Of a stretch of 64,000 nucleotides of DNA, positions 20,063-32,659 are shown piece by piece (position 1 is the first letter of the stretch; every line of letters begins with the position of its first letter). A model generated the notes under the pieces. It had not been told where the DNA came from. It saw nothing but the letters and a program-made list of their open reading frames with translations, and did not search any database. Source of the DNA: Diphasiastrum complanatum (Eukaryota; Streptophyta; Lycopodiopsida; Lycopodiales; Lycopodiaceae); assembly GCA_029204225.1 (NCBI GenBank), contig CM055106.1, forward strand, positions 5,840,361 through 5,904,360. The letters run 5' to 3'. Both the position numbers and the translations under genes were made by a program.

Positions 20063-21216
20063 ATAGCGACATGTTTTTCTGACGTCCGCGACGAATTAAA
20101 AAAAATTAAGATCGCGATTCACGTTGCAAAACACGTCACAAATCACGACGGGTGTTGTTGTGACAATAGCAACTCCAAAAGTAATAATCCACATCATCAA
20201 CAACTACAAATGCTTGTTTTAAGACTCCCAAAACTGCATATCAAGTGGTGGGTTTGACCGTCAAATGTGTCCATGAAGATGACACTTTGCCACGAAGAAA
20301 CAAAACCACACTTTCAATATTTTTCCCTCGAAAACTCCGTGAAGATTAGAATAACTATTGTGTCAAATTTGCGTTTACGAGGATACAACCGCGGTTTTTT
20401 CAATCATTTTGAATTATCCACAGTAAAAAATGATAAATCATTTTAAGTGATAAATTACAAAAAAACTGAGTTATGCATGAATCTAACCACTCCGTGTTAG
20501 TGTGAATAGAGTTATCAACTCTGATACCACCTTATTGGTGAAAAGTCAAGCTCTTACTCGACTTTAACTCGACAGACCTTGCAGGTTGTAAGTGTTATCA
20601 CCAAACAAAGGAAAAACAATTAATTGTAAACCTATGGTTCAAAACAAATTGCACAATTTGGACTATTACTTAGATCATTCGTTCAACTAGAAGAATATCT
20701 GTGTAGGTGTCTTAGATAGCCATGAAGAGAGTAAAATTGTAGAATAGCTATGCAAACGATTTCAAGAATGAAATTTAACAATTATGCCATTGAAATGTAG
20801 CTTGCAAAGATATAAAAGATTTCTTGTTTCTCTGCTGACAAAGGATTTATAGTTAAAGATGATTGTGTTGATTCTGCCATTGAAAGCTAGCTTGCAAGGA
20901 TAACTAATGATTTCTAGTTGTTCTTCCTATTTCCTCTTGTGAAAAGGTTGCCTCGAAAAATGAAGACAGAGCTGTTGATGACAACGAAAATCAGAATGAA
21001 CACCAAAGATTTAATTCCAAGGAAACACTTATGGCATTTCATTAAATTATAGAAGATTCCTCCAAGTTTGGTATGCTTCTCCTACCATCCAAAATATCTC
21101 GAAAAGAATTGTAAATGATTTCGCTTAGGCTTCAAGCTTCTAAACTAGTGTAAATATTTTGTTGGCCAATAGAAGTGAGTTACAGTTAAGCACCATCTGT
21201 CATTTGTCACTATTAT
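20063..21216. other. non-coding
   Basis: No gene. At 20521-20531 the minus strand has GGTGGTATCAGAG, a primer-site look-alike with no supporting LTR structure. Confidence 0.45.
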
Positions 21217-21605
21217 ATTAGAATCCATAAATTGATCTTGAATTTTATGCTCAACCTTCTTTTGAAATTGTTAGAACACCCTGAGTCGTCGCTGTAATAG
21301 AATATAATATTAGATGTAGTTTTCAAATCAATAATAGGGATAGGTTGTGTGCGCGCTCTTACCCACAAGACCATTAAGATAGGATGTACAGTAGGAGTTC
21401 CATTTATTGTCGACAAAGGAAAAAACGACACAACTTGGTGTTTGTGCCTGCATATGAGAAGCTTGCCAAAACTTTTGGATACGTTTGATTCAGTCTTATT
21501 CAATGCTCACCAGATTCATAGCAAAATTGGCAAAAAGTCCCAGCTAGTCTGCATCCTGGTTAGAGATGAAATGAAACATACCTATAATTCTGTCAAATTT
21601 TATAG
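21217..21605. repeat. repeat shared with 55711-56118
   Basis: From TTAGAATCCATAAATTGATC to TCTGTCAAATTTTATA it matches 55711-56118 at high identity, the latter with about 25 extra bases. Both keep a plus frame (GCTVGVPF, DKGK, MRSLP, HQIHSKIGKKSQLVCILVRD) I do not recognise. Confidence 0.8.
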
Positions 21606-21639
21606 GGCTTCACGTTTTTGAGATGACGTACAAGGAGAT

Positions 21640-23490
21640 AAATGAAAAAACAATTCGTCCATTATCTGGTTTGACCACGCCATTTGGTATATGATGAACA
21701 ACCTAGGCAAGTTCTTCCCTGGTGCTTCTCTCCAAAACCAAATGAATGCTTTCTTTCTTTGGCTACATAAGCCCGCTAGAGATGTGGTTAAGATACACTT
21801 TACCTTTCTTTTCATTCGACAGTACATGGTTGATGCCTCTATTGAGCTTGCCAAAGATTCTTGTGCCAAACTCCTATCACACCTAGGCGATGCTGAAACG
21901 TACAAGAGATAGAGTGTCTCCTTAACCTTACGAAAAAACAATGTGAATGAGGTGGCTTTTGAACTTTATGATAGGTGGTTCAAGTAGATTAACCTTTTGC
22001 CTATGCATGAACATTTAAATGAAGAAACTGTAAGGGAGCATGCGACTTTATGTAAAAACATTGCGATGAAATTCATAAAAAAAGAACTTGGCTGTATGGC
22101 AATAAGGACACAACTGCAAAAGTACAAACTGCTAAAAATGAAAGATTATGGCTCACAAATCTGCTCTATGTCAATGGCATTGACAAGGCACAACACAATC
22201 CCAGTTTCATATGTAAATTCCTTGTATGGAAGCTTGCCCTAGATACACTTAATAGTCCTGACTTCATCCCCTTTCCTAATGATCAAGAAAACTCTGTTAT
22301 GGAAACTATCACTTATGTCATGGAAAGGCTAAATAGATTTTTACCCAACATCTTCATGGGAAAAGTCTCTTTGCCATATCTACTATGTACGTACAAAGCC
22401 CACAAGGAATCTTTTAGATGGATTACCAATGTGCATGACAAGAGCTCTTGTTGGTATGTTGTCACCATTCCTCAAGGAAGGTGCACGCCTTAAGGCAAAA
22501 ACATACAAGGGTATCCTAAATGTGGATACATGCTTATTTTGGCAATGTGAGTCCTCGATCGATTTTTATCTCAATTTACCATCAAAGATTACCAATGTAT
22601 GGGTGCAGATATCTCTAAGTGCTATGAAAACATACCTTTAGATGGCACTGATGGGCTGAAAACTATCATGAATAAATTCATTACATATGTGTTCCAATAT
22701 TCTAATAAGATGTTTCTGAGTTTCAAATGGGAACAAGAAAGGGGTCTTTAAATGGCCATGGAATAATAAAAATTCAGAAGGGTGATACAATATCGATAAA
22801 AGTCTCTTGTGCTTGTGGCATGCCTTCCTAATAGACAATTGTATTGTCAGGTTAGGAAACAAAACCTGGAGACAGATTCGTGGTATACCGATGGGTTTTT
22901 TTTGCTCACCTACTTGGTGTAACTGGTATCTTGCGTTCTTTGAAGCTCAATTTATTAAGAGACTGGCCAAGTTAGGTCTCAGAAAAGATATGAATGTTTT
23001 CTGTCACTCGTTTAGATATATTGATGACATTTGCTTCATTAATAATCCCATTATTGATGCATTTATGGACAAAAATCAGATTAGAGTACCAGATAACCCT
23101 TTCTTGATTTATCCTCTAGAGTTTCTTGAAATTGAAAAAAAGTCTTGTGAAGCAAACACCACCAGTTTTTTAAACATTTTGATTACTTTTAATCCTGGCA
23201 CCTATGCTTATCAGCTTTCAAAGTTTGATAAAAGAAGGGACTTACCTTTTCAATACTTACAGTACATACATCTGCCTTCCAATATGCCAGTCTATAACTC
23301 GTACAAAGTAATTATCTCCCAGGTTATTTCTACTATATGTATTGCTGCAACGATCACAATACTTTTATAAAAGAGGTAGCAATATTACTATATGCTTTTC
23401 AGAAAAATTGGTTTTATGAGGGAAAAGCTTTGCCTTATCATTAACAAACAACTTTTGACTAGTACTTTTCCAGGTGTGTCCTATGATCTA
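21640..23490 (+). pseudogene. reverse transcriptase of GIPMG/YIDD/FDKRR type (Penelope-like?)
   Basis: Successive frames carry one protein: helical N-terminal part (HKPARDVVKIHFTFLFIRQY, LSHLGDAETYKR, LPMHEHLNEETVREHA, FIKKELGCMAI), then YLLCTYKAHKESFRWITN, FWQCESSIDFYLNLPSKI, WRQIRGIPMGFFCSP, the catalytic FRYIDDICFINNP, IYPLEFLEIEKK, FDKRRDLPFQYLQYIHLPSN and VIISQVISTICIA. At least four frameshifts or stops separate these blocks. The last block runs to about 23490 (FYEGKAL). The motif set differs from LTR and LINE RTs of the window and recalls Penelope-like or related RTs known from animals and non-flowering plants. No GIY-YIG nuclease or element ends found. Confidence 0.7.
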
Positions 23491-25549
23491 CCACAGTGTA
23501 TTAAATGTCTGATGGTGGGCAGTTAGCTATCCCTTATGGGGAGCTAACTGCTCCCTAAGAGATTTACTAGTTGTGGGTCGGTCTTTTCAAATTTTTATTC
23601 ATAACCCAACAAGGTAAAACATAGCGTACTCCTAATCCAAAAATGAAATCGAGGTACAATACTGCAATATAGAGGTCACTGTGACGCAAGACATATGGCT
23701 TTGTATATCAATGCATGCACTTATCATAATCCATACATCAAAAGATGGTTGAAACAACTATCAGTAAACAACAGGTCATTGTTGAACCAACAATCACGTA
23801 AAAGACAGATCTCTATGTCTTCAAAAGTGCTATCATCGTTGTCCTTTCAGTGATGAAGGTGCAATATCACTGCTTAAAAGTGTACTCATTCAATCAAGTA
23901 TTCTACAAAAGGTGTAGTCGCTGTTCCAGTGAGTTTATTGGTGATTTACAAGACAAGACAAATTAGTTTAGTGTTGACTGTACAATATGCAAACATGATG
24001 CTGTGCAGTTACTGCATGACAGTAAGTTCGAATGGTGACGTAGTCTGTATTTTATTCAGCAGAGAAAGAGCTCCATTTTGAGTAGTACTAGTTGACAATC
24101 AAAAGTGTCGAATAAAGTGTTGAGTTGACACTTTATTCGACCATTTGACTTTGTTGAGTCGATGTTGATGGTGAGTCTTGTTGAGTGTCGAGTCAATCTT
24201 GCTCTACTTCGAATATCCATGTATTTATGTACATTGTTAGAATATGCGAGTAAAACTTGTAGACTGTAATAGAGAATGGAAATTTACATTCTTCAAGAGA
24301 ACTCAGAAGAGGACTTTTGGTGAGTAGATGTAAGATTAACTCCAACACTCATAACTATTGTAGTGCTTCCATGCATTACAAAGTCACCAGTCAATAAATT
24401 TTAGAAAGTTCAGTATCCTATTGTTCAGAAAAAATTGACATACATAAGAACAATTCAAAATTTTAGCAAATTTCTCATAGAAAATGACCAAAATTCAAAC
24501 GACGATATTCTTGAGCTACAATGCACCAAATTGGTCATCCTAAAGCACAATACAAAGAATAAATATATTTTCAAGAGGACTACCATGTCACTCTACCACC
24601 TTAGCTTCATACATGCAAGCATAGAAGGATAAAAAAGATAGGAGAGAGGTTTATTTATCTGGAGGTGTGTGTCTAAAACGCTAGTTTTGCTATGCATGCA
24701 CCCAAAGAGCCACTACGAACAATCATAAACAACCCATTAGGGTTTTGTGAAGCTTTCATTCAGGTCCAAAGACTTAGTATAGGTTGAAAACAAGAAAAAA
24801 TCATCCTATAAGAGGGTGCTATAGCAGAAAATTTCAAAGCTTCAGAGCATAAGCCACTAACAACAAAATTTTAGGTTCTATAGCTTTTCGGAAAGCCATA
24901 AGGGTCAATAAACAAATGGTAAAGTCTATGTCAATGATCTTTATATTAATTTATCAAAACAAATCACCCAAAAATCATGAAATTTGGTAATTTTCAGTCT
25001 TTTTCGGTCTTCTACCCTCTCTATAGCTCGATTCTTCTATTCCTACTGATTGGACAACTTCAAATGATGTTGATAAACACTCATGCAAGGTCTACAAGGT
25101 AGTTTACAGAAGTATCTATTCTATTTCATGAAAAAACTTGCAAAAACCATGTATTTTAGCAAATTTTAGGATTTTTTTAACCTACATAGGACTGATATGC
25201 AACTATATACTAATCTTTATGAACTCAAAAAACCTAAAAAAACTTTTCACCAATATGCTTTTGCTCTTACTACCTATTTCCAATCAAAAACACTAAAAAT
25301 AAGCTAACTTTGATCAAAACATAAGAAAAACTTAAAAAATCGTCATAAATTGCATAGTATCAACCATAGTTAATATAGCTATGGAAAACACATATACTGA
25401 ATGGATCTTAGCAAAATGCAAATGGAAACCCTGAGAAAACACCCACTTGGAGGATTGTTCACCACCAGGAAGAGAGAAACGATTGCTTCGTACCAAAAAA
25501 TTTGACGAAAAGCTCACCAACTCCAAATCCTTTGATCTTCCTAAGCTTT
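23491..25549. other. non-coding, one perfect hairpin
   Basis: No gene seen. A hairpin with 14-base perfect arms (GTCGAATAAAGTGT / ACACTTTATTCGAC, loop TGAGTTG) lies at 24107-24141. 24235-24350 has a loose LTR-like look but no partner. Confidence 0.5.
24107..24141. repeat. perfect 14-bp stem hairpin
   Basis: GTCGAATAAAGTGT, loop TGAGTTG, ACACTTTATTCGAC. No U-run follows on either strand to suggest a pol III terminator. Confidence 0.85.
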
Positions 25550-25561
25550 GCTTTGATACCA
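25550..25561 (-). other. primer binding site of a gypsy-type element
   Basis: Minus strand TGGTATCAAAGC follows the LTR end CTTACA with one spacer base. One mismatch to the usual TGGTATCAGAGC. Confidence 0.6.
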
Positions 25562-25562
25562 T

Positions 25563-25954
25563 TGTAAGGCGAAGCACGCTTACAAGACGGACATAAAGGA
25601 AAAATTGTGGAGCAAAACCACCCAACCAGTGAGAAGCTACTGATCAATCTCCAATAGCCCCAAGCCACAAGATAGGTTGCAGATGCAGAGAAAGAGAGGA
25701 CCAGTAATCAATTCCAATAATAAGAAAGGTAGTATATGAGTTCCTATAGGAGGATATTCTGCTTTATCTGTGCATGTGTCAATGCCAGCCTACACTATCC
25801 CCATACATGTATGTCATTACTATTGATACTTTACATCATGTCGATAGTCGTTGTAACCCATGCAATAGCTCCACATGTCATTAGATGTGTGACTGGGTCC
25901 TCACAAGGTTATTAATTACATTTCTGACATAGTTTAGAATAATGAGGCATAACA
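25563..25954 (-). repeat. LTR, same family as 44201-44645
   Basis: On the minus strand it runs TGTTATGCC...CGCCTTACA and is followed by a primer site. The blocks GCTTACAAGAC and ACCACCCAACCA, and an ACCTTGTGAGGACC-like motif, recur in 44201-44645. The internal region at lower coordinates has no recognisable gag. Confidence 0.6.
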
Positions 25955-26059
25955 AATAATCTTGTACATTGAACTACTGGGTATGATAATGCCAAATCCC
26001 ATATACAAGACATGGATGTTATAGTAGGGTTGCATGAGCACATGCATAGGCACTTATAG

Positions 26060-26480
26060 GGCATATGTACCCTAGTAGGAACTTGCCCTCCTCATTATTG
26101 TCTTTCAAATTTTGGCTATTAGCACTCTTCTCCTCATTAGCATTTACATACCTTGGCTGAGGTTGATGCTTGATCTCATACTTTTATATTGGTTGGGTGG
26201 TTTGGTTGCACAATTGCCTTTTGGTGTTCTCATAAAAGAGTTTCATTATGTGCTCCTCTGAATGAACTAGAGTTTCTTTCAACTCATAACTTTTGAGCTT
26301 TAAGGCCTCTAGATTTTCTTACTTCTTAGTACTTGCTTGGCTATCAACTTCTTATTGTGAGAATATGACTTTATTTTTCTCTAACATCTCAACTCATGAC
26401 TTTGCCAACCCCATCACAAGATCAATGACTCTCTGTGACTCCTTAGCCTTACTTTGTTTTGTTTTTAAAGGTAATTTTTT
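26060..26480 (-). pseudogene. Lys/Glu-rich coding relic
   Basis: A single minus-strand frame of about 130 codons with only four or five stops reads KESQRVIDLVMGLAKS, EALKLKSYELKETLVHSEEH, IMKLFYENTKRQL, YVNANEEKSANSQNLKDNNE. Composition and heptads suggest a coiled coil. It may be the N-terminal part of a gag, but no diagnostic motif is present. Confidence 0.35.
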
Positions 26481-28739
26481 TTCTTAGTTAGAGTCATTAT
26501 TGTTCAAGCTATCAATGACAGTGGCTACTTCCTACAGCCCCATGTAAAGTCTCCTACAGCCCAAATACCTTTTTTGTAAGTCGGTAGGTATGGTGATCCA
26601 ACAATGGCTTTATCTTTATGATCTATTTCTTCTTGTCACGCCTCGATCGGTAGGCCTATCTCGACTCTTAAGTAAACTATGGTAATAGTGTTGGGGCCCT
26701 CATGGTATCTGAATATAATTTATGTCGTAGAGGCCTAAAATGCATGCTAGTGGATTTATATGGAACTAGGTAGTGACTCATAGGTAAGTGGTTGATGTGG
26801 CATAGCTACTAAAAAGTCGATGTGCCTAGTGATGTTGTGGAGAAGTGTGATTAAGTAATGAGGGAGAATCGAAATCTAAAAAGACTGGTAATTCTTTAAA
26901 AGTTGATAATCCCTTTACTTTAATCTAAAACATGATAAGCATCAGAGACAATCATTCCTAGCTTTTGAAGATAGATAAATAGTCATTAGAGATAGCCATT
27001 GCTAGCTTTGATCAGAGACTTGATTACTTCTTAGCATGGAAATAGTAGGATGCTAACATGAATAAGATAAAGCAACAACAAAAATGAGAAGTGCAAATAT
27101 ATAGATATTCAATACATTAACATGGATAATATGTAAGATAGGCATGAAATGTATTGCAGTAATGACAACATACAAAATAAATCAAAGTGAGCAATCAACC
27201 ACGGAGGCAACTTACGAAGCTCTGAAAATGAGTTGTGCTATGCAAATCTATCGAGGGAACAATACACTACTCCTATTGACCTTCCAACAAGTTGCCAACG
27301 TTCAACACTACTCAATCATTCTTGTTACATTTATATATATTTGTTGGATGATTACAAGAACTTATTAAGTTACTAAACACAATTAACAGGCCAAACAACC
27401 TTTCAAAGTACAAGAAAATTTGTACTTGAGTAGTGAGAACTTTATAGAGATGATGATTAGTTGCAGGAGTTCACGGACGACTGAACTATATTGGGCATCA
27501 TGTAGACATCATTTTGAGAAAAGTTGACTAAAATCACATTTTTTAATCGGGATCGAGATAGACGAAGGATTGAAATCATGGATTGAATTTTGGATTTCAA
27601 TCCTAGGGATCGAAATCGGTGTGATTCGATTCAATCATTTGATTCAAGCCAATGATCAACTTGAATTTTCATTCAATTCCTATTTTTGATCCGTTGTGCT
27701 AGATCCCGTATAAAAATACAAATTGGATAAAAACTAGTCCATTTATGTAGGTCTATAAAAGATATACAACTGAAACTACAAGCTGTATGCATATTTCAAT
27801 CTAGGTTGGTATATACAAAGTAAGGAAGAATCTCAAATGGTAAAATAAAGTGAGTAGGAGTGATAAGTGAGGTGTCCCTAAACTTTAAATTTGTAAATAC
27901 AAGATTTAATGGTAAAGCAAGTGTGGATTGATGGTGGATTTGAAATTAATATTTGTATGATAACATTTATAAATGATTCAAACAATCAGTATTACAATCC
28001 ACTAACATGGTGACTAGGATGGCTAACCACATCAAAGGTACCTACAATGAAGTGGAGAATGTAGAAATTATCATCCAAACTATTAAATTATTACTCAATT
28101 TCATCATCGTACACCTTTTAGACTAAATGAGGACTATTTGATATTATTGGGTCGTCGACCTTGGTCACAAACACTAAAGCAATTAGAAAATCGAAGTAGT
28201 GACAATCCCAGTGACAATCACCACATGCATCAACAAAGGATAAAGTTTTTTATATGACTTGTGATAGTAGATATGGTGGAGAAATTGCTCGTTTTCACTT
28301 ATGATGAAACATCAACAAAGAACTGCATATCCAAAACTTGTTTTTACATTTAATACTAGTGGGAGAAGGCCACTTAAATAAGATAAACAAGAGTTTTGTG
28401 ATTAACGTAGAGAGAAAAAAACCAATTGCAAAAGAAGTCTTTATTGATTGTAGGATCCTAAACAATGTATAGGGATTCCACAAGCATCACCTTGTAATTA
28501 AGACATGCAAGAAGACTTACATTGTTATTAGTTGAATCATTTTCAAGATCACTTTATGCTTAGTTTAGACTCATAGTTTGAAATTATCAACAAAATTCAA
28601 AAACAGAACCAAATGAAGTTGAAAACGATCATTCCGAATGAAAAGGAAAACACTTTCTCCTTAGATTCAAGCACAAAGCCCAGCAGTAACAAGTCAAATT
28701 TGGAAAACCTTGATCAACTTAGGGGAAAGCATACTAATC
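26481..28739. other. non-coding
   Basis: AT-rich, no gene, element end or structured repeat recognised. Confidence 0.5.
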
Positions 28740-29084
28740 ACCAATAGTATTAGGTAGTTGTACAATTTTGGCACAGTGCTCGGGAAAACCGGCAAAGTAT
28801 AGAAATGGAATCGACAAGTTTTCTCAAAAAACGATATCATAAAATGTCTGACAATTTTTTATACAAGCATATATACTTTTTTACGAGTAAAGAGTCTTCA
28901 AAAAAATGAGAAGTTCTATAAGATGCCGACTTTTTTAAGGATAACTTAAAAGAGGTCCTGAAGAGCACTACTTCATCTAAGGGCATGTTCATGGAGGCTA
29001 CAAACCTACCCCCCAAGCTAACCGACGGTAGGCAAGTCACGCGGACCATCGGTTGGCTCGTCGGCCTCAAGGAACGAGAAGGCG

Positions 29085-29087
<3 letters not shown>

Positions 29088-29119
<32 letters not shown>

Positions 29120-29128
29120 CTCTCTTTT
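29088..29128. repeat. (TC)n microsatellite
   Basis: About 20 CT repeats with one CG interruption. Absent from the homologous place of the second segment copy. Confidence 0.9.
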
Positions 29129-30059
29129 TCTCGTGTCTGGTCGCTTGCGAGCGCGCGAGCTTGAGAACTGCTGCAGCAGATGGTCAATCCTGTGCTTTGG
29201 AGCAGCATTTTTCTGAAAACTGAAAGATAAGTCCAGAAGGTATGCTAGATTTGTCTTTGGAGGCGCCATATCCACACAAAGTTTGATCTATTTGGGAAGA
29301 TCTCAAGCAAACAGGGAGCAGCATGGCTACGTTTGATATGAACGACCGCAAGAGTATGGCCTTGCCTTTGTTTATGCTATCATATGAACACAATTTTGCA
29401 CAATTGGACAGAAGAATTCACGTGTTTTTGTGTGAGTTTAGCTATGCTCGAGAAGTATGTATTAGGGCAATTCTCCATTATCAGATCAGTTACGTATCGT
29501 TATGCTAACCTGTTAGGGTAGTTATTCATGGTTATCTTGTAATTAGGTGAAAACCCTAATCAATGCCATAAATCAGGGCAATCAACTATGCTGTCCCTAT
29601 TAGGGTAGTTAGTCATACTTATCCTGTAATCAAGTGAACACCGCAATCAGTTATGCTACGAACCAGGGCAATCAACTATGTATAGGCTGATCAATCATGT
29701 CATAGGTTCTCCTCCAATTAGTGGTGAGTCGGCGACAAGGTGAATCTATATTTGGTAATAATTTGTACTATGTAGAACTCAAGTCAATACTTAATGTGCT
29801 ATTTATGAAGCACCAGTTTGCTAGTTTGAGGTCTAGGATGCTTTTACCATATCCAGACACTTGGTAATTGCTTTTAGGTTGCTTTTGCATAGATGGCATA
29901 GACACATCATTGCTAATGCCTATAAGTGCTCTCTTTCATTCATCCTCTTTCTATCGTTCTTCTTCTCCTTAATCTGAGCAAGTTTCTTCGGTGTCCACTT
30001 GTCTTATCATTGTTGGTTTTTGTGTGAGTTCTATTATGTAGTATTAATTATCCCTACTT

Positions 30060-30345
30060 TTATTAAAAATTATGGGAAAACCCATGATCAAGCAAGAAGA
30101 TTAAAGTATTTAAAATAATACCGTAGAACGGCAAAAATGAATTAAGATACCTAAAAGCTAAGTAAAACTTAGAATAGTAAGCTAATTACTTAAAACCAAC
30201 TGCCCGATGTCAGTAACTAAATAGTAAGCTAATTACTCAAAACCAACTGCCTGATGTAAATCACTAACTAAAATAGATCCAGTAATAGGTAGTGCAGGAA
30301 GCTTTGAAGCAGCCACTCCTGCAAACTGAGTCCGTCAAAGAATTA
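30060..30345. repeat. repeat shared with 14450-14705
   Basis: Carries the blocks TATTAAAAATTATGGGAAAA, AATAATACCG and GCAGGAAGCTTTGAAGCAGC. Within it, a short stretch CTAATTACT(C/T)AAAACCAACTGCC is itself duplicated (30180-30260). A copy of the R2-like LINE tail. Confidence 0.75.
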
Positions 30346-31219
30346 AACATAATCCCATCAACTTTTTTATGGCCAAATGGATATTTTTAAAGGGAATAGC
30401 ATGTCTATCTACGGTTCTATGCATATTAGATGAATCTAGACCTTTGTCAAACTTTTTATTGGATAGGGTTTACTATTATGCAACTTTTTCTGGATTTTTC
30501 ATTTTTTTATGGATTCAAATACATGTTATTTACAAAACAGACCAGAACATTATTTCATGCCTTTGCTGACTTGGCCTTGGACTGTTACTAGTTCACCAAC
30601 AAATATGAAGCTGTTTTCTTCTCGCCATAAGTTTGCCAAGAGTCAATTTTTCAAGGCGCCTCTATTTTTTATTTTGAATAATGCAGATATTCATATTTGT
30701 TCCCTACTTAAGGCTTTTGGGAAAAGTGGTCTTTGCATAGTTAAAACTCAAGTTTCTCTATATGTACATGTTTCTCAACCAAGTTGCTTAGTTATTCAAA
30801 CTCTCATCCTTTGCTCCCTATTTTTGTAATGGGCTAATACCATCACCGTTGTGATAACCGACTTAATATATGCTCTAAGAAATGATCTTATATTCTATAG
30901 CTAATTCTGATGCATAGAATAAAAAAAAAAATCAATGTTTTGAACGATAGAGGCTGGTCAATTTGCTTGAGATGTTTTAAATTCTTGGCATGCTTTACGT
31001 CCTCAAGACATGAAACTTGAAATCAATACTCAAAGGTCTGATAACTTAAGAACAACATAGTTATGACGCATATGGGCTCATTCGAAATATTAGTGTGGCC
31101 CTAGCCTTTGAGGGGTTCAATAGATGAAGTTATTGATTAGATTGAATTTATGAAATTGAACTCAAATCTCCCTAGGGGCTATAGGCTACATTGTATTAAT
31201 GTATAGGGCCAATGCTACA

Positions 31220-31635
31220 CAAACTTGAAATTTTGATAGTAAATGATAGCAAGTTTTAAGAAATAATGCTGTCTACACCAATAGAATAGATTAAGGGGGT
31301 TGCTTTGTGACTCCTCATGGCTCTCTATACAAAATATTTTTGCACCTTTTTGGCTTTTTTTTTTGGCTTCATTGGCTAAAGTTGGACACCATACTTGACA
31401 ACCATAAGGGATCAATGAATGGACTAAAGTCTTGAAGAGGTCTTCTCATGTTTCAACTCCATAGCAGAATTGTCTTGTATTTTGCATTACAAGAAGGGCC
31501 TTTTTTGGTCTTTTGCTAGTGATGCCTCAACTTTAGCATATGTGAGTAGTAATAAGGCATACCTTACACCATGGACGACTCTTTTGTGTATGTATCTTTG
31601 CCATTAGAAAAACCAAAGAGAGTGGAAGATAGAGG
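31220..31635 (-). pseudogene. LINE RT relic, split by copia C
   Basis: Minus-strand homologue of the LINE RT at 48130-48960. It lacks the part equivalent to 48375-48580 and is interrupted at 31635 by copia C; about 25 more bases follow at 34744-34768. Too short and decayed to encode protein. Confidence 0.65.
31631..31635. other. target site duplication of copia C, left
   Basis: AGAGG, identical to 34739-34743. The uninterrupted site AGAGG is at 48713-48717. Confidence 0.9.
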
Positions 31636-31881
31636 TGATAGAATTCAGAAATCGGAGTAAACTAATCTTATTAGTACTCATACAAAAGACCAATCACAAG
31701 AGGAAGAAGATGGACTGCAAGAAGCTATGCTTCATAAACTGGAAACTGAGATGACAATGGAGGTGGGCGCTCATCTGCTCTTATAGAGACTACCCAAAAA
31801 CAAAAGCAAAAGCTATCCTTCTACAATAGCAATTGGAATGCTAATTATGAAGTCTTAAATATAGAAATCTATGCTATCTTA
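31636..31881 (-). repeat. 3' LTR of copia C, truncated
   Basis: Matches 34338-34590 closely (GATAGAATTCAGAAAT start, TGGGCGCYCATCTGCTCTTA). It stops where integrase sequence begins. Confidence 0.9.
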
Positions 31882-31889
31882 GTTAAAAT

Positions 31890-32280
31890 AGATACGTAGA
31901 ATCTTGATTTGCTTTCCTGTCTGCTTCTCAACAAGTGATTTGAACTGAGTAAAGAACTTAAAAGCTTGACTCTTATACTTAAGCAAGTATATCCATACCT
32001 TCCTGGAAAAATCATCCACAAATACCATGAAGTAGGATGCTCCTCCTATAGACTCAGTTTGCATGGGACCACACAAGTCTGTATGAACAAGCTCCAAGAC
32101 CTCCTTGGCTCTATATGCTCCATCCTTAGGAAACTGCATACGATGATGCTTGCCCATAACACATCCTTCACAAATTTTTCCTGAAGATACTATCTAATTG
32201 CCATATTATTGTCTTTTAGAACCTGTAAGCTTTTATAGTTCAGATGTCCAAACCTTTCATGCCAAATCTTGCTCTCCATA
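31890..32280 (-). pseudogene. copia C integrase, truncated
   Basis: Reads MGKHHRMQFPKDGAYRAKEV, LELVHTDLCGP with the first catalytic Asp, ASYFMVFVDDFSRKVWIYLL, then QTGKQIKILR, where the deletion cuts off the core before the second Asp motif (LRSDxxGE). A stop lies upstream near 32190. Confidence 0.9.
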
Positions 32281-32640
32281 CTATCAGAAGCTGCACAAAC
32301 CTGATGATCCGATGTAGTCGCATCAAGTTTGTAAAGTCGACCTTCCAAATATCTAGTGACCACAACTTTGTAACCTTTGTTTTTGTCTTTGATAAGATAC
32401 TTCTGATCATCAAACTCAACTTTCATGTTTTGTTTAGTGATAGCAGAAACTGAAAGTAAATTCTTCTTTAAACCTAGAACATAGAGAACATTCTTAATTT
32501 CTCCTATATCCCTTGAAGGTAAGTGTACTCTCACTGTACCTCGATCTTTGATGTCATAAGAAGAATTGTCCCCAAGCTTGACATGTGCATTTACACCAAT
32601 GTCATCAAACTGTGTAAACCACTGAGAATAACTCATAGCA
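32190..32640 (-). pseudogene. copia C protease end and integrase zinc region
   Basis: YSQWFTQFDDIGVNAHVKLG, DRGTVRVHLPSRDIGEIKNV, LGLKKNLLSVSAITKQNMKV (end of protease) and IWHERFGHLNYKSLQVL (His pair of the integrase zinc domain). The protease active-site D-S-G region just upstream (about 32640-32700) is broken by a frame change. Confidence 0.85.
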
Positions 32641-32659
32641 TAGGTAGATGATTGTCTAT

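Larger units (their letters stand above)
28740..31635. repeat. diverged segmental duplication, copy 1
   Basis: Blocks at 28770-28830, 29140-29720, 30362-30540, 31165-31240, 31258-31480 and 31510-31635 match, in the same order and orientation, 45527-45590, 46490-47060, 47470-47655, 47665-47720, 48135-48350 and 48585-48717. The match continues at 34739-34768 beyond copia C. The two copies are separated by large indels. Confidence 0.8.

Noticed and set aside
20521-20531. TGGTATCAGAG on the minus strand, a possible primer site
   Set aside because: No LTR end (CA) precedes it and no partner LTR or coding region was found nearby.
24235-24350. TGTTAGAATATG...CCAACA, LTR-like
   Set aside because: No primer site, polypurine tract or second copy in the window.
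29018-29275. Minus frames with (RE)n
   Set aside because: Translation of a microsatellite; homologous segment copy does not keep the frame.
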